Below are positions 44,153 through 56,100 of a DNA stretch of 64,000 nucleotides, one piece after another. This stretch comes from Juglans regia (lineage: Eukaryota; Streptophyta; Magnoliopsida; Fagales; Juglandaceae), in the NCBI RefSeq assembly GCF_001411555.2, contig NC_049903.1:31971083-32035082 (forward strand), read 5' to 3'. How positions within the stretch are numbered: position 1 is the first letter of the stretch; each line of letters opens with the position of its first letter. Made by a program: the position numbers and the translations under genes. The notes beneath the pieces are model-generated. The model made no database searches and was not told where the DNA came from. It worked only from the letters and a program-made list of their open reading frames with translations.

Positions 44153-47100
44153 ATGGATTTAAATGCCTCACCTGTACCTGAAGAAGATGAAGACACTTTT
44201 GAACAGAACATCGAAGAATACCCTGCACCAGAAGAACGAATAGAGTCCGCTGTTGATATAGCACGCCGGGTACTCTTTTTTCTCCTTTGACATACTGCAC
44301 CTTTTCCCTTGAATAATAATGCTGTCAATCTTGATAATTGGAATTTCTCTCTTCACTTATTCCAGTAATCCATGAAGGCTGTTTGATCGTCCCTAGTGTC
44401 TAAAATCATGTAACAGAGGCTTTCCATAGTTGTTTCTAGTTGGTTTGTTGTTTCCACAGCCATTATGTGCCATTTTCATTAGCTAAGCTGTAGAAACAAC
44501 CATCAACTTTGGCGACATTACTTTACAAACCCCCCCCCCCGGGGGCCATTTCTTGTTCCTTTTTAGTACTCATTTAGAAAGGAAGTTCAATTCCTTTTAC
44601 TTATCAAAAAAAGGAAGGAAATATTTTATTTATTTATTAGGAAACTACACCGAATACCCCTCTTGTCATTTTTTGTTAGCAGAGAATTAGCGTAGAAACA
44701 CTTCCATTCCTACCAAATATTCTTGCACAGTTCCACTTTTTAAGAATTTAAATGCTCTAGTGGCTACTAGTTCATTGATTTAGGACTTTGAGGATTCCAT
44801 CTTTAGGCCTTTGCTTAGCAAGTATCATCAATGCTTTAACTCTCAATCACTTACGACATAAAAATTAGCCTTCTATTTTTGTTTTTGTTGTTCTTTTTTT
44901 TTTTTTTTTTTATAATTTTAGAATATCAATCTTTCAATCGCTATGTATACCTGTCCATCCATCCATTCAACTATCTAGAGGTATAGGTTTACATACATAA
45001 TAATATATAGATGCATACCTTATTAGTGCAGATGAGCAGAATGTGTGGGCTTTTTTATTGAAGCTTGATATGTTTGCCTTTTATTGGCTTTATGAAAACC
45101 ATGGAATAAAACCCTTGGCAATGCTCAAATACTGAGGATGAACCACACTTGATTGAGTTAGAATGAGCATGGTTACCTGCTTCATGTCAATGAATTAGGC
45201 CCTATTGGTTTTGTTACTCGTACAAGGGACTTAAGAATAGCATGCTCAAAGTAAAGCTCACTTTTTTCCTGATGCATTTATAACAAGTGTAAATTTGATA
45301 TTTTTATTGTTATAAATTCTATTTATGCATGAAGTTGATGCCTTCCTCGACCAGTTTAAGCTGTAAGATCAAAATGTCATATGTTAGGACTGTGTATGAC
45401 AGCTGTCCTCTCTCTCCCTCTCTCTCTCTCTCTCACACACACATGCACAAATAAGTGTACCTAGAATAGAACAAAGCATTTACACTAGTAGTTATATTTT
45501 GTAATTGAACTCAATATCTTATATTTTTTTTGTTGTTTGTTTTTTTTTTTCGTGTTTGCACAATTTGTGTGTGATAGCTAATCTATTGTGCTTCTCATGC
45601 TAGGAGCGTGATGAAAGACGTAAACGACTGAAAAGAGAAAGACCAGATGACAGACCAATGCATGTATCTCAACCACCTGCAGATGATCAATTGTTTCAGA
45701 CAAAAAACCTCAAATCTTACGAGAAGAGCCGGCTTCCTCCTGGTATTTTTTTCTTTTCTTTTTATATTTTATTTAAAAATTGATGCATTCCAAGATCTCC
45801 TATTGAATTGGAATGTATTCAGCCATGGATCATGACATGGTGGTGTTCTTTTGTATTCAATGAATGAGTGGTCTACGTCTTACATTGTTACCAATATAAA
45901 AAGTGGTCAACTTCTTCTTCTTCCTTTTTTCTTTAAAGTGAGCTTAAAGCGTAAAAAGTGCTTTTATATTAATTTTTTTACAAGTATATATAAAAATATT
46001 AGTTTTAGCTAATATATATTTTTTTTATGTTGGGGAACCTCTCCAAGGCAGGGCCCTTCGGACCCACCCCTGCAGAGTAAACCCCGGTCCCATGCACCAC
46101 ACCCTCGGAAGTTTCTCTACACGGAACTGGTTAAATCGCTGACGTTTCACCAGGGGGTGTGGCCCCTAGAGATTTTTTGCACCCAAGGGGATTTGAACCT
46201 TGGACCTGAGGGGGAGCATACCCCAAGCCCAAGGCTTTTACCACTTGAGCCAACCCCTAGGGGTTTTTAGCTAATATTGTTTCTCTAGATCATTAATTTA
46301 GATAAGTAGATGAGGAAGATGATGAGGGTTGCAAAATCTTTTATGAAAATGATGATGGTCCTAAGCTTAATGAGGAGAGTTGGGACAATGTGTGTTCTTT
46401 GATTATTGATGGTAGGGTTGGGGATTCGTAACATGAGGGTATTCAACAAGGCTCTCCTAGGGAAATGGTTGTGGTGCTATAATTATGAGGGAGAAGCCTA
46501 TGCTTATGGAAGGTTGCAATAGAAGATAAGTATGGGGGTGCTAGGGGGGATGGTGTTCGAGTGAGGTTTGAGGGGCATATGGAGTGGGGTTATGGAAAGA
46601 TATCTAGAGGGGGGGCTTTTTCTAGCCATACTAGATTGGTGGTGGGTGATGGTCCTAATATGAGTTTTTGGTATGATATATGGTGTGGGGATAGGGGCTA
46701 GGGCTCTTAAGGATTCTTACCTGATAGTTTTCAGGATTGCACGGGAGCAAGAGGCCTTGATGGCTGAATTAAGGGAAATCTCGTTTGGCTCTCAACATTG
46801 GAATGTCAGCTTTATTAAAAGAGGCTTTTGACTGGGAGGTTGGTGTTTTCACACAAGTTTTCAATTTGCCGTACTCTTTTGGAGTTGGTAATGAAGAGGT
46901 GGACAAGATTATTTGGACTTCTAGTTCTAGCAATGGAAAATTCTCTGCACGCTCATTTGATGAGGTTCTCACTACCTAGTATAACAATTGCTTCCCTTGG
47001 AAGAGCATCTGGAGTAGGAAGGTGCCCTTTAAGGCTATCTTTTTTGTCTGGACTACTTCCTTAGGAAAGATTCTGACTATGGACAATCTAAGAAACACAA

Positions 47101-50100
47101 GATTATTGTTGTTGAATGGTGTTGCATGTGCAAAAAGAGTGGTGAAAACAATTGATCACTTACTCCTCCATTGTGAGATTGCTAGGGCTTTGTGGAATGA
47201 TTTTGTCAACAAATTTGGACTAGCATGGGTTATGCTTGGGAAAGTGGTTGATCTTTTAGCTAGTTGGAGAGGCCTTAAGGATATTCCTAAGATTGTCGCT
47301 GTGTGGAAGATGACACCTATTTGTCTATTGTGGTGCATTTAGTGGGAGATGAATGATTGGACTTCGAGGATCGGGAGCGCTCTATGGAAGATCTTAAATT
47401 TTTTTTTATCTTTAAGACTATTAAATTTCATAGTCTCAATTTCCATGAATTTTTTGTATCTATCTCTAGTTCCTAATTAGGTGCCTTATCTTGTATACTA
47501 CCTATGTACTTGGGCTATGCCTATGTTCATACTAATAAAATTTCTATTACTTATAAAAAAAATGATGATGATGATTATATACTTTAGGATTGTATTGCAT
47601 ATATCAGCCTAGAAGTCAATTCCTGCAGTAATTGTGGTTTTTTTGGTCATTTCCTTTTGGCCATATATGATTCAACCGTTTACTTTATTTTGATTATGGC
47701 TATTAAGTAGCATGGTTGTATATATATTTTGTAAAGCACAATAGAATTATATAAAATGTTATGTCTAGATTTTATAAAAATTTTTGATCACTTCATTGTC
47801 ATGTTGCATAGTTCTTAATTGAATTGAGAATACTTTAACAAATTGGATTTGTGTGCTAAATATATTACTCACTTGCTTTTTTAAAACCTTTTTTGTTTTA
47901 TTATTATAGGTTAAATTTGTAAAAATGTACACTTTACTTCAATCAGGCACACGCTTGTGCTTTGTGCGTAGGCTCTGGGGTGTGTTTGCACTCAAGTGTT
48001 CCTGGCGCTTTCACCAACAGAGTTTTCATGGTGTACGGGAACAAGGTTCAAGGATTTTCTTTTCTTTATATGAGTTGAAGGGCTGATTAGTGTTTTTTGC
48101 TATTGGAACTACTAGCATGCATTGCGAAAGTAATAAGTTGGAACTTTGCTAAGCAATAAAAATTTCATTAAAATGCAAAAGGTGCCACCCGAGCACACAT
48201 TATGTATACAAGAGATTCGCTTCTTGGTCGTCTTATTAGTGATCCAATTTTAACCGAAGGTGCAAGTTGAAAAATATAGGTAATCTATGGTGCAAAATGA
48301 AATTTTTTGTTGCATATGGTGCAAAGTGAAAAATAGGAGATAGTTTGTGATGAAAAGAGTAGTTTCCCCAATAAAATGCGTAATTCCATATATTCATTTG
48401 TTGGGCATCTACGACATCTAATTTGCAGGATCTGGGTTTGTTGTAGATATTAAATGGATGATTAGCGGGACTTGTCATTATAAGTGCTTGAATGTTACTT
48501 TCAGTATGGTTAATAATTGATGAATTGGGTGTACATATTTGTATTTTAAGGCTCCAATGTGGAATAAAAAAGTGAGCATTGGTGTGTAATTGGATCAAAC
48601 TTCACAAAAAATAGTGGGTTTATTATTTCAAACTTCTATGTGCATGATTAAGAATTATCTTTTTCTTTATCTGTATAATTTTAAATAATTTTTCTTTATC
48701 AATGGACATGGCATGAAGTTTGTTAATGAAAACTATAAAATGATTGTTGGATTACTAATGGATAGGTGGGTTTCTTGTGGGCATCATATTGTTCTATATT
48801 TGATGTGTGCCCATTTCCTTTAATTGTCATGGTGATTGGCCATTTCGGTGCATTTCAGTCAATACTGGCATGGTTGTGGTATTTTTGTAATTAATGTAAA
48901 AATCCTGGTTTTTTCATAATTTTCACTCCAATTCTCATATCTGAAGAATATTTTCTTAACTTTTTTTAATCTCCTTTTCTCAATGACTGAAAATCAAATC
49001 CCTACTCCCCTTTTCATGATGAAGATGAGTGATTATTTTTTTTAATAGTTGGATTGAGAACTTAAAAGTATTATTGAGTTTTATAAATATGTGTTTTAAC
49101 TTTTTAAGACTTGCATTGATTTTTTTTGAAATATAATTTATACATATATAATTAATTTATCCATTTATAGACTATCCCGAAACGATACCGGTACCGAAAT
49201 ATTTCATTCCAATGCCTTAACCAAAACGGTCACCGGAACGGAATTCAATACTTTGGTTTGAAGACAAGGTTTTGTTCCAGTGCCCCCCCCTTCTCCCCCT
49301 CCTTCTTGAAAGTCTGTTTTGTCGTGACTGCTCCATTGTCTATTGTCATTCTCAGATGCTTTGTTTTTCATATGCAGGTTGGTTGGACTGCCCTGCAGCT
49401 GGTCAGGAAATATGCTACATGATTCCTTCCAAGGTTCCACTCAGTGAGTATTATAATGGCTATGTTGCTCCTGGTAAAAGATACTCATTTAAGCAAGTGA
49501 TCCAACAGCAGAGGGTTTTAGGAAGAAAAGTAAGTAATCTGTACTTTTGAATTTCTTTCCCGTTCTTTTGCGCCAATGTGAATGGTATACTTTCTTGATC
49601 TAAGAAGAGTACAATAGGCTTGTTTTGGAAATAGTTCTTGAACCAGTCATTTCTATTTGAATCGTCGTATATCTTTCTGTGAGAACATGCAAGCTCACAT
49701 ACAACACAATCAGGGCCGATATTCTTTCTAAAAAGGAGATGAAGAAATAAAACATGCACTTCTCCAACGTAAAGTAACATAAAACAACTAGATTTTTTTA
49801 TAAGTAACAACTTTAATTTATTTTCCTGGACCTGTCATTTGAACGCTATGTATTTTGTTCACTGGTTTTTCAGCTTGGTTTAGTGATCGATTTGACGAAT
49901 ACTTCTCGTTACTATCCTGCGTCAGATTTAAAGAAAGAGGGTATCAAGCATGTTAAGGTATCAGTGGCCTGTGACATAGTTGTTGTTTCCTAGTTTTGAT
50001 CTTGTGATTTTGGTGATTCAATTCTTATTGTTTTTACTTTTTGTTTTCCTAGTTAGGCTCTTTTCTGATTTTATTATTGGATTCTTCCTTCTTCATCTTT

Positions 50101-53100
50101 TTTTTTTTTTTTTTTCCCACAAAATTGATTTGTGGTCTAGATTCAATGCAAGGGGAGGGATGCTGTACCAGATAATGCATCTGTAAATACCTTCGTCTTT
50201 GAGGTTTGCTGCTTCTTTCATATGCCTGTCCTCTCTGTATTTGACTGTTGTTTATTATTTGAACTTATTATCATTCTATTTTCTATATTATGCTCGAGTA
50301 TCGTGTAATAAGTTGAACCACACTGAGCATTTGTATTTATTGTCTAGAGTCTTGTGTTTTTCATGTGAGCATATGTGCACCATTTTTTTTTTTTAATCTG
50401 CCTGTTTGGATACTAAGAATATCTCAATATATCTGTGAATCGGAGTGAAATAGTTTGAGTTAAGATGTTTTATTAGGTTTTGAGAAATGAGAGAGAGAAA
50501 AAATTGAATTAAAATATTATAAAGTTAAAAAATTGTTTAAATATAAATTTTTAATATAATTTTTGTTTTAAAATTTAAAAAAGTAGTATTGTTTTTTGTG
50601 TTTTGTTTGGGAGTTTGGGAAAGTTGTAATGATTAGATGAAAAAGTTGAAGATTTGAAATTGAAAGTGTTTTTTGTTTGAGTGGTGTTTGGGAAAGAAAT
50701 ATTTGAGAATACTTGAGAACAGTTATGTTGCCAAATGGAGGCTAGTCATTTGTCTTTCTCTTGTATAATTGAGTTTTCCAATTGGATTGATCTCTGAAAG
50801 ATTAGGATGTGCTTTTCTTTTGAATTACAAATGTATCTGTGCTCTATTATAAAATATAAATTGCTTATGAAACTTGTATAGATGTCTTACTTGTAAAAAC
50901 TTATTCTTTTTAGGTTTCCCAATTCCTCTTTCGTCAAAAGCACTCAAAGAAGTACATCCTTGTCCATTGTACACATGGGCATAATCGGACGGGATATATG
51001 ATAGTTCATTATATCATGCGATCACATCCAACCTCTGTTACTCAGGTCTGTTCTTTATAAGCGTGTTGATTGGTTTATTGAATAAACATTTCTAAATGCA
51101 ATTTTGTTTTGCTTTGCCTATTGTGCAGGCAATAAAAATGTTTGCTGAAGCACGCCCTCCAGGAATCTACAAACCAGACTATATTGATGCGTTGTATACA
51201 TTTTATCTTGAAAAAAAGCCTGAGATGGTTGTTTGCCCACCAACTCCAGAATGGAAAAGATCTTCTGATCTTGACCTTAATGGTGAAGCAGTGCCAGATG
51301 ATGATGATGATGGAATTTCAGCTGCTGCTTTGAATGTATGTATGGTTTGATGTATTGTTTCTGATGTTTTGGGAAATGAGAGAGAAAAAATTGAATAAAA
51401 AATTATTAAGCTAAAAGAGGGTTGGAATATAATTTTTTAATATTATTTTTGTTTTGGGATTTGAAAAAGTTGAATTGTTTTTTGTATTTGTTTGGAAGTT
51501 TGGGAAAGTTGTAATGATTAGGTAATAATTAGATGAAAAAGTTGAAAAGTTGAAATAAAATTATATGTGTTTGAATGATGTTTGGATGTTGAGATGAGAT
51601 GAGATGGGATGAGATGGTTTGAGACCATCTGTGAAACCGAACCGGGCCTTAGTTTTATTGGGTTGCTTCTAGTCCCATGAATGAGCTAACCATGCATCCA
51701 GAAACTGGTGCAGTTACAGTGTATACTCTGATTGCCTTTCAGAATGATTTTTTTAATGAATAAGATAATTTGATTGATGATGAGAAGGGATTTTAACCTG
51801 GTGTGCAGGAAGTGCACATGACTCCACTCAACAATCAAAGGGAAAAAGTACAATAAAATCATGAAAATTAGATATGGAAAAGGGGCACCATAATGGGCCT
51901 TTATCCAATGATACAAGGTGGTAGGAACAAAAAACTTTAACTCCGACACCAATCTTTCACTGTCTTCAAAACATCGCTGGTGCCTTTCTTTTCATAGATG
52001 CCAAAATGCACACAATGTAACCAACTTGCAAAGAGGGACACAGATGGCGGCAAAACTGCTCTTTCCAGCATGTCAGAAGCTCCACCACCCTTGAAGGCAT
52101 CATCCGCTTGATCCCGCCTAATGAACTATCATTGAAAAGCCATGAATGGAGGATTGAGTCATTACATGTAAAAATTTCCACAAGAAAATTAAGTTAGAAT
52201 GTATTGCTCATAGTAAAACGATGGCTGGAAATTTGTTGCCAAGTTCATGTGCATGGCTGTATAGTTACTGATTTTATTGTGGGAGCACTACTTTTTATTG
52301 ATAGCCTTGCTTGTAACCTTGGTAGGGTACTCCATTTGTAGATTGTTATCTAAGTGGACATATTTGGTAGGTACTTTTTGCTTAATCCATAAAATCAGTT
52401 ACTGTTTATTTTCTTTTCACTTGCTATATGGTTTTTGTTTGCCTTGCATATTTGCTTTGTTCTTCAGTTTTAACATGTCTTCATTTTTTCAGGAGAATCA
52501 TGGAATAGATGTAGTGATGACCAATGACGATATATTAGGAGACGAGATACCTAGGGACCAGCAAGATGAAATGCGGCGTTTCTGCTATCAAACACTTAAG
52601 TTGGGTGTTGGGGTAGGCTTTTCAAGTACCTCTCTTTAGTTTTTTTCACTTGAGTTTTCAATTTTTTGTGGGTTCACATTTTTCATATATAGGATCTGGT
52701 TACCAGACACTTTTCTTGTTTGTCTAATTTTTATCACTATATTTGTTACATTATTTGGTTTTTAGTTCTTAAATATTTATGTTGCCGGAGCTTTTCCAAG
52801 CACACTCATTCCAGTGTTCTTTCAATATCTCTTTAGATCATTCAGACATTTCTTATACACAGTTTCTGCTAATTTGTTGTGTTGTCCAATTCTACTTCAT
52901 TTTTTTCTTGACCTTCTTCTAGTGCAATTTTTTCTTTCAAACAGCCAAGAAAATTCTCATGTACTTTCTACCTTATCTTGTTGTGTTTTGTCTATTTCAT
53001 GTACATGTTATGCTTCATAGCTGTTCTGACAGGTTTTTTCTTTAATTTCAGGCAAGAGGAAATGCACAATTTCCAGGGTCTCACCCAGTTTCTCTTGATA

Positions 53101-56100
53101 GGTTCGGTTTATCTGAGATTATGTTGATGGTTATTTTTTTTTTTTTTATAAGTAAAAGATCAATATTATATATATGAGTGAAATAAGTATAGCCCATGTA
53201 CACAAGAAGTATACGAAAGAACACCTAATTACAATCTACGTGCGATAGATTAAAGACAAAAAATCATGAACATTGCCCCCCTGCAATACAATGGCGGAAA
53301 GCCAAGACAATAATGTGTGGAACAAATATTTCTTCAACTCGGCCAGTGTGCGTTCCTTATCTTCAAAGCAACGCGCATTCCTTTCCGTCCAAATACACCA
53401 CATGATGCACGACGGAATCATCTTCCATACCATTGCCACTTGATGACAACCTTGCATCTTCCTCCAACAACCCAACAGGTCCACCACTCTCATAGGCATA
53501 ACCCAAGCTAAATCAACCCTTTGAAAAATCTCATCCCACAATGCCCTTGCTACCTTACAATGTAGTAAGAGATGGTTCACCGATTCTCCATTCTTTCTAC
53601 ACATGTAGCACCACTCCATGACTACACATCCTTTCTTTCTCAAGTTATCCGTGGTCAATATCTTCTCAAGGGCGGCACTCCAAACAAAAAAGGCTACTCT
53701 AGAAGGCACACAAGACCTCCATATATTCTTTTAGGGAAACGGAGTATTATCTTGAGATGTCAAGATGTTATAATACGCCTTCACTGTGCATAACTTGTGA
53801 TTGTTAGATCTCCATTTCAAACGATCATGTTGTGCTATAGGGATCCGTGTAGAATATAGTAATCTGAAAAAATCTGCAACAATAGATAATTCCCAGTCAT
53901 GTAAATCTCTACTAAAAAGAATGTTCCATTGATACGAGCCATGAGAAAATAGTCGCACTTCCGCTACTGACGCCTCCTTATTAACTGCAATACAATATAG
54001 TGCCGGAAAAGCCCTTTCCAAAGTTTGATCTCCACACCACATGTCCCGCCAAAAACTTATTCGATTGCCCTTACCAATTACAAAACAGATTTGATTTGCG
54101 AAGCATGGCCATCCCTTCCTTATAAATTTCCATAAACCCACACCATATCTCCCTCTTACTTCATTGGAACACCACCCTCCCCTAGCGACGCCATATCTAG
54201 CATCAACAGTTTCCTTCCACAATGCTCCCTCCTCCAAGTGATATCTCCAAAGCCATTTTCCCAATAAAGCTTTATTAAAAGTCCTCAAGTTACACACTCC
54301 CAACCCTCCATTCACAACTGAGACACAAACTGTTTTCCATCTAACCAGATGAAATTTCTTCTCCTCCCCCATGCCTCCCCATAAGAATGCCCTAAAAAGT
54401 TTCTCCATCCTATTTACCACCCCTGCAGGCATAGGAAATAATGATAGAAAGTATGTGGGAAGGTTAGTGAGTGTACTCTTAATAAGAGTGAGGCGACTCC
54501 CTTTTGATAAATATACTCGTTTCCATCTAGCCAACCTTTTTTCTATCTTCTCCATCACTCCATCCCAAATAGCTCTATTCTTAAACGTTGCTCCCAATGG
54601 AAGGCCCAGATATTTCATTGGAAAAGAAGACACTTTACATTCCAGCAGGCTTGCTAAACTGAGGATATTAGGAACCGCACCCACAGGAACCATTTCAGAC
54701 TTACCTAGCTTCACTTTGAGCCCTGACACTGCTTCGAAGCAAAGTAGCAATGCTCGTAGTGTTTGAATTTGGCTATTATCCGCTTCGTAGAAGACTAAAG
54801 TATCATCTGCAAAAAGGAGATGTGAAATGATAATAGGACCACCCGAGCCATTGCCCACCTGAAAACCAGCTAAAAACCCTCCTCGAACAACAGCCTGCAT
54901 CATCCTCCTTAGCGCCTCCATAACTATAACAAATAAAAGTGGGGATAGAGGATCTCCCTGCCGCAAACCCCGTGAACTATAAAAAAAACCAGCAGGTGTG
55001 CCGTTGACTAGAACTGAGAATCGGGCCGTGAAAATACAATGACGCATCCATGAATTCCATCTAACCCCAAAACCACACCTCTCAAGCAAGTATAAGAGAA
55101 ATTTCCAGTTCACATGATCATACGCCTTCTCCATGTCAAGCTTGCAAACAACACCTGATCCTCCCTCCCGAAGTCTGTGGTCCAAACACTCATTTGCAAT
55201 AAGTACCGAATCAAGAATTTGTCTCCCCCGAATAAATGCGTTCTGAGACTTGGAAATGATATGCTCTAACACCGGGCTAAGCCGGTTGACCAGAACCTTC
55301 GCAATAATCTTATACATGCTACTGATTAGACTTATTGGACGGAAGTCCTCAATAGTCAAGGCCTCGTGTTTCTTGGGAATGAGAGCAATGAAAGTCGCAT
55401 TGAAAGATTTTTCAAACTTTTGGGAAGAATGAAATTTATTAAAGACCTGCATTACATCACCTTTCACAATATCCCAACAAGTTTGGAAAAAACCCATTGA
55501 GAAACCATCCGGACCCGGTGCTTTATCCTTATTCATACCAGAGATGACCTTGTAAATCTCTTCTTCTGCAAAAGGTCTCTCTATATCACACGCTCTCTGT
55601 GAGTCAATTGCCTCGAAAGGCAAGGCATCAAGCTTCGGCCTCCAAGATTCCGATTCCGTGAGAAGGTTCTCATAATAGTGTACTATATGGTTTTCTAGCT
55701 CGGGAGGGGAAGAAATCACCTGAGAGTCTACTTGAAGCGACTTAATATCATTGTTACGCCGGTGTGAATTAGCCACTTTGTGAAAGAACTTAGTGCATCT
55801 ATCCCCTTCTTTCAACCAAAGGGCCCTGGATTTTTGACGCCATGAAATCTCTTCTGCCAACAGAACTCTTTCCAGGTTTGCCATAACTATACCCTTCCTC
55901 AAAACCACCTCCTCCGAGGTATCTCCCCCTAATTCTTTGCACTCTAACTCTTGCAATTCCTCCAACATTGCAGACTTCTGATCGTCAATATGACCAAACA
56001 CTTCCAAGTTCCACTTCTTCAAGTCTTGTTTCAGCGCCTTTAACTTGCCTGCAAGAATGAAACTTGGAGTACCAACAAACTGATATGATGACCACCAAGC

